Source of the DNA: Loripinus fragilis
Lineage: Eukaryota > Mollusca > Bivalvia > Lucinida > Lucinidae
Assembly (NCBI GenBank): GCA_964019695.1
Contig: OZ026522.1
Coordinates: 59,668,811 to 59,732,810 of the forward strand
Reading direction: 5' to 3'
DNA length: 64,000 nucleotides
Shown here piece by piece: positions 49,001 through 61,000 of the stretch (position 1 is its first letter; each line of letters begins with the position of its first letter). The position numbers and the translations under genes were made by a program. The notes beneath the pieces were generated by a model, which saw nothing but the letters and a program-made list of their open reading frames with translations, did no database searches and had not been told where the DNA came from.

Positions 49001-52000
49001 ATATCTGCAGGAAAATAAATTCTTGATATCAGAAGGAAAATTCAGCACATGTAGACTGAATTATTGATATCAGTAGGACTCTAAATTCAGCATATGTAGA
49101 TTAAATTATTGATATCTGCAGGAATCTAAATTCCGAACATATACACTGAGTTCTTGATATCTACAAGACTCTAAACTCAGCTCATACACTAATTTCTTGA
49201 TATTAGCATGATACTTAATTTTACACATGTACTGTGATTTCTTGATGCTCTTTTGAATTTAACACTAGCAGATCTAGAGACAATTCTTGATATCATGTCA
49301 GGATACAAACACATTTTAAAGCCTTATCAATCAGACCAGAGGAGCTGAGGGTTGAACTTTGGAGCCTTCATTTAAAAAAATGATTTCGATTTTTGGAATG
49401 TTCATGGAATCATGAATACTTCAGGTCTCTTGCAAAGTAAGAAAAGCCCAATTAACTTTGCAAGAGACCCGAAGTATTGATGATTCCATGAACATTCCAA
49501 AAATTGAATTTATTGCTTATATTTACATTTTATTATAAATATCTAAAATATAGAAATTATTTATAATTTAGGAAACAAAGCAGTTTTGTATTTAATATGT
49601 AATTGTAGTAACGGTTTTGTTTAAACAGAAAAGCGAAACAGCCAGTGTGAACATGAACAGCCAATGGAGCAAACAAGAACTTGTTTTGCATGTGCGACTC
49701 AGGCGTGGCTCGCTGTCAATCCCAACACCAGTGTCACTTCTGGCGAATAAATTCGATATTCGAAGCGTATTGCAAGGGCAAGTGAGCTTGGCAGCTGTCA
49801 ATCAAATTTATATCATTCATGAGTCTATGAACGGTTGCAAAAATCTAAAGATTCATTAAAGGCTTGCTTTGAAAATGTAAATATATTGCAATTAACATGT
49901 GCACTATGCCATGGACCCTAGGTTAAACATACCTGTCTCATGTTTGCCTGGTTTGTATGTGTCTGACAGAAGAATATTTTTCATCAAATTGAAACAGTTT
50001 ACTGTAAATCTTTCAAACAAAAGACCTGTAAAGGAAAAATTGAACCAATTTTAGATGATTTTAATTTCCCATTCTTATCAATTGGACCAGCCCATTTCCG
50101 TGGGTGGTATTTTTAATTTTTATTCAAACTTGAATAGAACATTCTGTTAGCAAACAGTGGAGATCCTGATCAGATGCACAAGTCCCAGATAACTACTATG
50201 ACCTTGGAGTCAAAGGTCAAGGTCAATATGTTGCAAATCTGTCTTATGGCTCATAATGCTAACTCCTCTTTCATTTTTTGATGGTGGGTGTTCATATTTA
50301 GCATAATGACTGCCTATGGTGTGTAGATTACAATGAAGGTTTAAGATCACCAATATGACCTTGAAGTCAAAGTCTATGGCTCGTAACGTGAATTTCTCTT
50401 TAATTTTTTGACAGAGCATGTTCATATTCAGCACAATGATTGACTATCATGTTTAGATTGCAACAAAGGTCTCAAAATATGGATATGACCTTGGGGACAA
50501 AGATCAAGTATTCTTAAAATCTGTCTTAAAGCTCTAAATGTGTAAATCTCTTTCAATTTTAGATCAAGGGTCTTTATATTTGGCACAATAATTGTCTATG
50601 TGTGTAAATCACAATAATGTTAAGACCTTGGAATTAAAAGTCAGGTCAAATATGTTAAAATCTGTCTCAAGACTCTTAATGTGAAGAAGTTCTACTGATT
50701 ACTAATTGACATGATAATAAACACCAAATTTTCAAATTGCTCTAATGTTTTTAAAATTGGCATGGTCCGGTAGTAAAATAAACATACTACACATCAAAAT
50801 ATGTTTCATAGCAACTCAGCATTTACAAAGTCGTGTGCTCAAATCCCTCATTTTTCAAACTATAAGTGAATGCATTGCTTTTTTTTCAAAGAGTAAAAGT
50901 GATGAAATATTAAGGATAGAAGTTCTTTATAAATCCAAAAGTTTAATGTCTTTTTTCTGCACATACGTATGAAATATGCTAGAAAACAATACTTGTCAAT
51001 GGAAATTTGAAATTCGAAATTCATATCTTTCAGTTTATTTTAAGATGCTCCTCCCCAACCCAAGATGCCCTTTGGACAATGAAATGTCACCACATACATA
51101 CACAACATGTGTAAAGGGCATCCTGGGTCAAGGGGTGGGGAACAGGGTTGTACAAGCCAAAGAAGGCATCAGCCATCTGAAAAATGTAAACCGATTCTCA
51201 AAATGGTCGCTTTTATTAGGCATCAACTGCACAAATATATAAAATCAATCGTGATAGGCCTTGGTTTATGGGTCAATTTCTCATGCCAGTAACTAAAAAT
51301 AGCAAGCACAGTTGATGATCAAAATGAATTCTAATTCAAAACGAACAAGTGTTATTATTACGGAAAATAGGAAAATCCTTTTCGTTTTAAATATATGGTC
51401 TAGAATGTAAGGATGGTTGGTCTTCGTTGAATATGTACAGCGTCTCAAGTCCTTTTTTTCAACAAAATAATATGAATGTCTAATTTATGGAAAATGTACG
51501 CCTTATCAGTAAAACTCCCTCCGCTTTCATTTTTTGATGGAGGGTGTTCATATTTAGCACAATGATTGGTTATACAACAAAAGTTTCAGATATCTAATTG
51601 GACATTGGAGTCATGGGTCAAAGTCAAATCAGGCTGTTTGGCTTCTTACTTATTTTGAAGGATATCACAAAGTTTGCCTGAGCTGTGTAGATGGCAATAA
51701 TTAACTTCTGTTCTAGGTATGGTTCTTGAGTCAAAGGTCAAGGTCAAAATAATTAAATTCTGGTTGCATGCATGGCTTGTAAAGTTAATATATCTTACTT
51801 TGTGCCTAATATAAACATCCTAGGTAAAAAAAATATAGTAGTAAAATGCGTTATAAGCAAAACCGATTGACGGACGTATGGACATTCTAGCGAACAGATG
51901 GGACCGATTACAATATTAGATATGACATTTTTTCCCCAAATATTTTGGATATAATGATTTTCAATTACTCACTCTTATCCCGAGGCCTGTGTCTCATTAC

Positions 52001-55000
52001 CTTCATTAAATTGTTTCAGAGGTAAAGCACCTTTGTATGTATAACAGACAGATGGCTGGAAAAGATTGACAGATAAAGTTGCGACTATATTATTTAGGGA
52101 GTATAAAAATAATCAACTCACCAGTCTGTGTAAAGTTGTATCTAACAACAAACTCTAGTGTTCTATGGATGAACTGCATAAAACATACTGGATGTTGCTC
52201 TAATGAATCTAGTAGCTGGAAAACAAGAACAATCATTCTTAAAGATTACCTAAAGATTATTTGAAAACCACATGCACATCTTCAAAATGATCAGCATAAA
52301 AAGAAAGTATGACCAGGAAATGTAACAATCACAAACTGCAAAAACAACCCGAGGCACCTTGAGGAAAAGACACAGAACAAAGACAGCCACAACGCAATGA
52401 CAGTATAGCAACCAGCTCTCTCTTCCTCAGCAAGGTGATTGCTTAACTAGAAAGGGCACCAAGAACCATACCACAAAACAAGGATCCATCACAAAACACC
52501 CACACACAGTGGAAGCAACAACAATGAATAAACAACAACAGAATCACTGCCTTAGCTTACTCTACAGGGGGACTTAAATATATTTACCGGCCATCCCTTT
52601 GCCCTAGATTCTGTTGTTGTTAAACCTGTAGCAGTTACCCCCACAATGAAAAATCAACCCCATAGTGAAGAAAGACGAATACAATGTCTCCTCAGCGAGC
52701 GCAGTGGCTCAATGGTAGAGTGCTTGACTCGAGACCGAGGGGCCGCGAGTACCAGCTTCACCGGGATCACTGCGGTGTGTCCTTGAGCAAGAACATTAAT
52801 CTTAGCTTAGTACTGGTTCAACCCAGGAAGAACCATCCCTTTATAACTGAAAGATTGTTGATGGGACATAAATAATCAAATCAAACAAACGATGTCTCCT
52901 CACATTTCTTCAAAGACAGGGAAAAAACGCTGAGAAGAAATGCAATGTAATTTGAAAATTCTAATCTGTTTATTTGTTTGGTGATGCGTTACATCCCAGT
53001 CAACAATTTTTCAGTCATTCATTTCCTGTTTTCCTGGTTTGAACCAGTACAAAGCAGCAGATAAAGTGTCTTGCTCAAGGACTATATTGCTGCACATGCT
53101 TTTCCTGTCTGAGCAATGTGTTCCTGATACCAAAAGAGTTCAACAATATTTCAGTCATATCCCATTGTATATTGTTTGTTTGATTTGATTATTTACGTCC
53201 CAGTCTCCTTCATGCATATGTTCAATGTGTCTATATTGTATAGGAAAAGTATCAAATTGTTCCATCAAAAGCTGTAGTAGGAGTTGATCGGCCCATGAAG
53301 GCACCATCTATGCATATACAAAAGCCCTATTAGGGAAAAATTGTCTAAGTTCTCATAGCTGTCATTTTGTCAAAAATTATTTTTTCTGAACCAAACTCCT
53401 TCATGCATATGTTCAATGTGTCTACATTGTATAGGCAAAGTATCAAATTGCTCCATATAAAGCTGTGGTGGGAGTTGATAGGCCCATGAAGGCACCATCT
53501 ATGCATATACAAACACCTTATCAGGGAAAAATTTTCTAAGTTCTAACTGCTGTCATTTTGTCAAAAATTATATTTTCTGAACCAAAGTCTTTCATGCATA
53601 TGTTCAATGTGTCTTCATTGTATAGGCAAATAGGCAAAGTATCAAATTGCTCCATCAAAAGCTGCGGTAGGAGTTAATCGGCCCATGAAGGCACCATCTA
53701 TGCATATACAAACACCTTATTAGGGAAAAATGATCTATTTTCTCACTGCTGTCATTTTGTCAAAAATTATTTTTTCTGAACCAAACTCCTTCATGCATAT
53801 GTTCAATATGTCTACATTGTATAGGCAAAGTATCAAATTGCTCCATCAAAAGCTGTGGTAGAAGTTGGTCGGCCCATGAAGGCACCATCTATACATATAC
53901 AAAAGCCCTATTAGGGAAAAATTGTCTAAGTTCTCACAGCTTTCATTTTGTCAAAAATTATTTTTTCTGAACCAAACTCCTTCATGCATATGTTCAATGT
54001 GTCTACATTGTATAGGCAAAGTATCAAATTGCTCCATATAAAGCTGTGGTAGGAGTTGATCGGCCTGTGAAGGCACCATCTATGCATATACAAACACCTT
54101 ATTAGGGAAAAATTGTCTAAGTTCTTACTGCTGTCATTTTGTCAAATATTGTTTTTTCTGAACCCAACTCCTTCATATATATGTTCAATGTGTCTATATT
54201 GTATAGGCAAAGTATCAAATTACTCCATATAAAGCTGTGGTAGGAGTTGATCGGCCCATGAAGGCACCATCAATGCATATACAAACACCTTATTAGGGAA
54301 AAATTGTCTAAGTTCTCACTGCTATCATCTAAAAAATGTTTTTTCTGAACCAAACTCCTTCATGCATATGTTCAATGTGTCTACATTGTATAGGAAAAGT
54401 ATCAAATTGTTTCATCAAAAGGTGTGGTAGGAGTTGATCGGCCTGTGTATGGCCTAAAATAGCATAAACATAAAACCCTAAATTAAAAGCCATTTAGAAC
54501 TACAAAGGGAAATAACTCCAATAGAATTGGCCCCTAGCCCTTACTTATTTGTTTAAAGTATTTGTCTTGCATATATGAACAAGTTTGCAAGGTTTGAGGA
54601 AAATCCAGCAATGACTCTTCAAGATATTAAAAAAACAAAACGTTACGGACAGACAGACGCACGGATGCAGGCACGGACAATGTGAAAACAGTATACCCAC
54701 CACAAACAAAGTTTGAGGGGGTATTACAAACAAAGTTTGCGGGGGTATAAAAATCCATTATTTGAATGAGGGTGGAATTTGTGTGAGGGTTGAATAGAAA
54801 AATCCATACCCGGAGATCACCGTTTTTCATCACTCTGCAAGCCTTGTGATGCCAAACAGTGGTATTCGGGACGGGTTATCCAATCTCACCCTCCCATTAA
54901 TATAAGAATCCATCATGAGTGTGTGGGTGGGATAGAAAAATCTGTCCCAGGGATTTTTTGGCATCACGAGGCTTGCCGATGATTCCGGAGGGGTGGGTTA

Positions 55001-58000
55001 TTCTATTCCACCCTCACATGAATGATGGATTCTTTTTCTTGCTCATCATTAAATACCTCCTTTTAAGTTTAAAAAAAGGCTTCCAGAAGATCCTGAATAT
55101 GTTGAAATGCAACATGACATGATAACATCACTTTAACATGACCATTATTGAATGATGTCACTTAAAAACCCTGCACCTGAGTACCAATACATCCAATGTA
55201 CAGCCCTCACATGACAACCTGGGTAAGATAAGATTTTCTATCCCAGGATAAAATATCAGATATCCTTATCCGGTGTGCAAGAATGCATACTTATAATCTC
55301 TCAAGAAAGCATCAAAGACCTGTTCTTACTTACCACCTTTGTTAGTATCACAATAACTTTCTCACATTTCTCTACCATAGCATGTCTTCCCCAGAGGCTC
55401 TGACCTGTAACATAATACAGTACAGTCCCTTTATAACACACCTCATTATAACCCATATTTTGATATACTACAGTCATATTGTGGCCCACAAACTTTTTTA
55501 CCCAAGGAATTTTACAAAAGAATTATAATTTCTTTGTGAAATTGTCCCTTTATAATACACCTCTTATAGCACAGATTTGGATATAACCTGGTCATGTTGT
55601 GACTTCTTTTGTTTTATGAAGGAATTTTACAAAAGAATTATATATAATTTTTTTGTGAAATTGTCCCTTTATAACACACCTCTTATAACACAGAGTTCGA
55701 TATAACACAGTCATGTTGTGACTCCAAAATTTTTTTACTATGGATTTTTACAAAGGAATTATAGGAAAGCGACCATGAATTGGTTAACTCTTTGTAAAAG
55801 TGTCCCTTTATAACACACCTCTTATTACACATATTTGGATATAACAAGGTCATACTGCGGCTCCCAAATTTTTTCACTAAGGAATTTTACAAGGAAATGA
55901 CAGGAAAATGACCATGAAATGATCATTTCCCTATAATTTCTTTGTAAAATTGTCCCTTTATAACACACCTCTTATATAACAAAGATTTGGATATAACACA
56001 GTCATGTTGTGAATCCTATTTTTTTACCAAGGAATTTTACAAAGGAATTATAGGGAAATGACCATGAAATGGTCTTTTTCCAATTATGATTTTGTAAAAT
56101 TGTCCCTTTATAGCACACCTCTTATAACAAGGATGACATATACCAAAACCTATTTTCTGGATAAAGATAAGAAAAAAAGTTTTGAAGAACAAATTCAAGA
56201 TATTAAACAGCAACAGTATATGAATATTTGAGGATCACTATACAATACTAGGGTGGAAGTAAACATTTATTATCCCCATGCTTTTTTAAAAACAAGATGG
56301 AGATATTGTGATCACCCCTGTCCGTCCGTTATGCTATCTCCTCCAAAACCATAGGAGGAAATTTAGTGTGTGAGTTACTCACATGAATGGGGCATGCATC
56401 AGCACTTTTTTTTTGGCCCCAACCCCTGGGTAGGGGTCAAAAGGTCAAATAAAATATCATTAAATTTCAATTTCTAAGTCAATTTCAAAGTTTTTTATGC
56501 CAAACTTTATGTGTGTTCTCACAAATAGAAAAAATAAAATATATCAAACAGGATTTTCATTCTGTCGCCCAGGTCATGCCCCAGTGGTGGGACTAGGTAG
56601 TGTTGGGGGGTCAAAAAATGTATTGGCATATCAAATTGAAGGAGATGATGAGCAGAACAGGATACAAGTAACATATTCACCTTAGGGTCAAACTGGTGAC
56701 CTTGGGGAGGGATCAAAAGGTCAAATATCATTAAATTCCTTCAAAAGTGTGGGGATTTGCAATGGCATGCCATCGACTGGGCGTAGTTAAATTTCAGATA
56801 AAGGGGTGAAATAGTGATTGCTTTAAGTCTTTTTTCTGGAGCACTGTAGGTCCTATGGCAGATGTTGAGCTATTGTGTGAAAATCCAAAATAACAATGCT
56901 TTTGGCAATCAACGATACCATGGCAATCACAAATACTCATGGCAATCACCAATACTTATGGCAAATGCCAATACTTACGGCAATCTAGCATGCTGTCTAA
57001 CTTGGAGAACACCATATTGATAAAACTCATCGCCTCTTGACTAGAAGCTGGATCTCGGAAACCAAAGCACACAAGTCTTCTTAAAACTGCAAAATAGCGC
57101 ATATAATTCATATTCTTGTAAACAAATTATAAAATCAAGAAAGTCATTAATAATAATAATTTTCTTACTGTATTCAACCTAATAACCGTGTGTATAACTT
57201 TTTCACAATTTTAAACATTGAAAAAAAGTGTAGATTCTAATGTCATGTTACTTAATATGACAAAATCTTAACATTTTCACAATAAAACAAAACAAAAAAC
57301 AACAATAAAAACTTGATTTCAAAGCAATTTTGGTTTCCTTCATGACTGACTTCTCTCTTAATATGCGAACTCACATTAAAGGGTAATATAACTATTTGTA
57401 TATAGGGTAATATTTCATGCTTTTATTGTCGTCTGCTGACTTTTTTCAAAATTAAATTTTTCGAAAAATTCTTTCAGGAACACTATCATAGTGTCAAAAC
57501 ATTTAGCTCCAGATCAGGACCGACATTCTATCGGTCCTGATCTTGGTCCAAACCGTTTGCAGAGCTTATCAGCAGACAACAAAAGTCACCCCTAGCAAGG
57601 AAAGGGTTAATCAAGAAAAAATATTGAGAATGCTTAAGGTAAATGTTCAAAATTTTAAAAAGACTTTTCTCGACTAGAATTTGAGTCATTAGGCCAAATA
57701 AAAAATACCAGTGTTTAGGGTAACCCCACCCTACAGAGCTTCAGTTTGGTGTCAGCCCTCGGACATAGTCCTAAAATAGTTCCGGATGTCTGAGAGTTTG
57801 CTGTCCAGTTGCGACAGTTTCTTAGAGCGGAACTTCGTAAGCGCACACTGTACAGTAATGCACAATGATGCAATAGTGTTTTTATTTTATAAAACAATTG
57901 CAGATTGTCCAAATTTCTGTAAGCGTCAGACTGGTTCGCTTAATTTAACCCTGTAAATACTTATTCACTTAAGCAAACCAGTCATAGTGTTTTGTTACGC

Positions 58001-61000
58001 GGCACCTGATTGGTCTATTGCATCCTGTTACCTTAGTATCTTCCCCTGATTTCATCTCGAATAGACAGCATATTTGCATTGGCTTTCAACGATAAAATGA
58101 CTAAAAAACTTAATTGCCACCAAGAAACAACAGGAACTCAAGTTTTTTATGCCCCAAAACAGTTTGCCTGCTCCATCAATACCTGAACAGCAACTTTCCG
58201 TGCCTAACAGGTCGTGCGGCTACCGCAAATGGCAGCAAAAAAACAGTGCCCCACCCACTTCCACCGATCAACAAGCTCCAGACTCCTCATTAAATAAAAA
58301 GGCAGCCAATCAATCAAGCCGTACTTACCGTCTGAAAAGGTAGCAGAACTACTCCTGGTTTCATTGTGAGAAAGGCAGATATCAATTTCCGTTTATGGTG
58401 GTAAAATGAGTGTGAAAAAATGTCCTAAAAATTTCCAAATGTCCGGTCAATATTGGGGCTGCTTGGACAAAATGTCCTAAGTAAATTTTAATCCAGCTGA
58501 AACCCTGCCTACCAAAATGTACTGGCGAAACCTAGATTTTTTTTCAGGTATTCTGGAAAAAATATAATTTTATGCATTTTGAAAGGCGAAATGCCTTTCT
58601 AAATGCATAAAATTATATTTTTTCGAGAAAAAAAATATGTGTGCCTACCCTACCTAAAAGTTTCAGACCTGTCACCTGAAACACACTTATGTTTTTATTT
58701 GGCTCTATGCATCAGTTTAAACATATGTTTTGGGTGCTTAAAATAACTGTCTCATTGAGACGGTTCTTTTGAGTACCAACATCATATGTTTTGGTTGAGA
58801 AATAAGAAAACAATTTTCAGTTATGCACTCATATCTGGGGGTCTGACTCTCCATCTATATTTCACTTACTTCTCAATGACAATATTGCTCTATCAATCAC
58901 TACTACCATGTCATCATTGTGATGGGAGGCTAATTGTAAGAAGTCAGTTGACTGGTCAGACCATAAGCCATATATGAAACCAAAGATTTCATTGGTCAAC
59001 TGAAAAAGAAATTGCCAAGCTTAAATACAAAATATTCTATTTATAACGAAGGAAATAAGACAGAGTTTTACAATATACCAAACATGCAGAGCACAGCGGC
59101 TCAGTTGGTAGAGATTGAAAAGTTGCTAGTTCAAGACTCACTGCCGGCGGAGCAACAATGGCGCAGCCAGAACGCTGAAAATGTTTCGCACATCAAAGAG
59201 AGACTTCTGGATCAAGCAGTGCTTCTCTTCAATTGTGTCTCTTTTCAAAGTGAGAACTTCTCTTAAAGGAAAGAATAAGCTCCCAGAGGGAGCGAATTCT
59301 TTCCTTTAAGAGCAGTTCCTTATTAATTGGAAAATCACTTTTACCACATTAGGATACCTCCCTTGAATGTTACTATTTTTATGATGCACATGCGTAACTG
59401 CGTAATGGGAGCTACCCCAATGGAGCTAGACACTTTATCCGCTGCTTTAGCTTAGTTCTGGTTCGACCTAGGAAGACCGGTCCCGACATGAGTAATAAAT
59501 TGTTGACTGGGATGTAACACATCAAAGCAAACAAACAAAACAATGTATCCCCTGCCAAAGTTGTCTGCTGCATCTAGTTGCTAATATCACCGACTAATTT
59601 CAGCATACAGGCAAAACAGTGTGGACCCTGATCAGACTGCTCCTAGAGGAACAGTCTGATCTGGGTCCTCACTGTTTGCTACAGATACCTTTTGTAAGGA
59701 CCAGCAGATGACACACTGCAGACATTTAGTCATGATTAGCAGTCAAAGAGTTAAAATAATCACAACGGGTATGAATCTATGAAAAACATGAAAACCACTT
59801 GATTAACTATTCTCATTGGTGAAATATACACACTTTGGATAATCTCAGCTTTCACTTTTGCTTCCTCAAGGCCGCTGCAGAAGTTCAAATGTCTGTATTT
59901 TTTTATAAATGAAGAAAAAAATAAAGTGAGTGTTTGTATTTTATTAACTAGATTGTGAGGAATATTTTGGCATTGAATTCGTTGGACTTTTCTAGAAAAA
60001 ATCATCTGCTGCTCATTAGGTATCAAGACAAACATGGTATGCAATGTCAACTGTCATTTTTCTATACGGTAAATGTTCTAAAATTTTGTACACTTTTCTT
60101 GTTCTGTTCTTAAATAAAATGTTGGTTATCAAGGATGGAATTCACTAAATGCTAGTACGAATAGCAAACAGGGCCTGGGAAGACCCTGATCAGACTGCTT
60201 CTTCAGAGGCAGTCTGATCTGTGCCTGCACTGCTTGTCTAGGCTCTTTAAGCAGGCAATTATTGTTTGAAATTTTAGAACATTTAACCTCACTCAAGTTT
60301 ATGCAGAATTCTGATCCTATGGTAGTGGTCCTCAAACATATGCTGAAACTTAAGGATAAGAAAAAACACATTTTTAAGCTCAATTCTTTTCAAGACCTAT
60401 GCTTAAAACCCCTATACATTAAAACCTGTCTGAAGTGGTCACTCAAAAAAAGACCCAGATATATGCTTTCAAGACCAATAATCGCTTAATGCAGGTTGAA
60501 AGTATTGCAGCATTTTGCAATACTTTTGACCTGCACTAAGCTACCACGATCCACCTGTCTTTAAGACCTTTGTTTTGTCTATTTTTGAGTGGCTGCTTTA
60601 GACAGGTTTCACTGTACATGTAAAATGTATACCAATATTACCATTTTCTCATTAGCTGGTGAAAATGTTGACCCTTAAAGCGCCAAGAGAAAAATGCATC
60701 TGAAAATGTCGTCTGCTGTAGTCGTCTGCTGCAAATAATTGCCTAACATTACTGACAAATTAAGTATAGAAGCAAAAAGAGTGGACCCAGAACAGACTGC
60801 TCCAATAGGAGCAGTCTGATCTGGGTCCACACTGTTTGCCATGGAGGCTTCTTAAACATTTCAGCACACGAGAAAAGAAGACGACTTTTGTTGCAATTTG
60901 CGCATTAAGGGTTAACTTACATCTTCAAACACTTTTCTATCAGCACCAAGTCTTTTTGAGGCCAAGGTTTTGATCACATGATGCAGCACTAACAACGACC

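Noticed and set aside
46080..49290. CRISPR-like appearance of regularly spaced repeats
   Set aside because: Repeats are contiguous tandem units without unique spacers and the context is a eukaryotic intron.
49617..49859. 80-codon open frame in the hairpin-headed repeat
   Set aside because: The frame is not preserved in the other copy (31850-32400), so conservation there is of DNA rather than protein.
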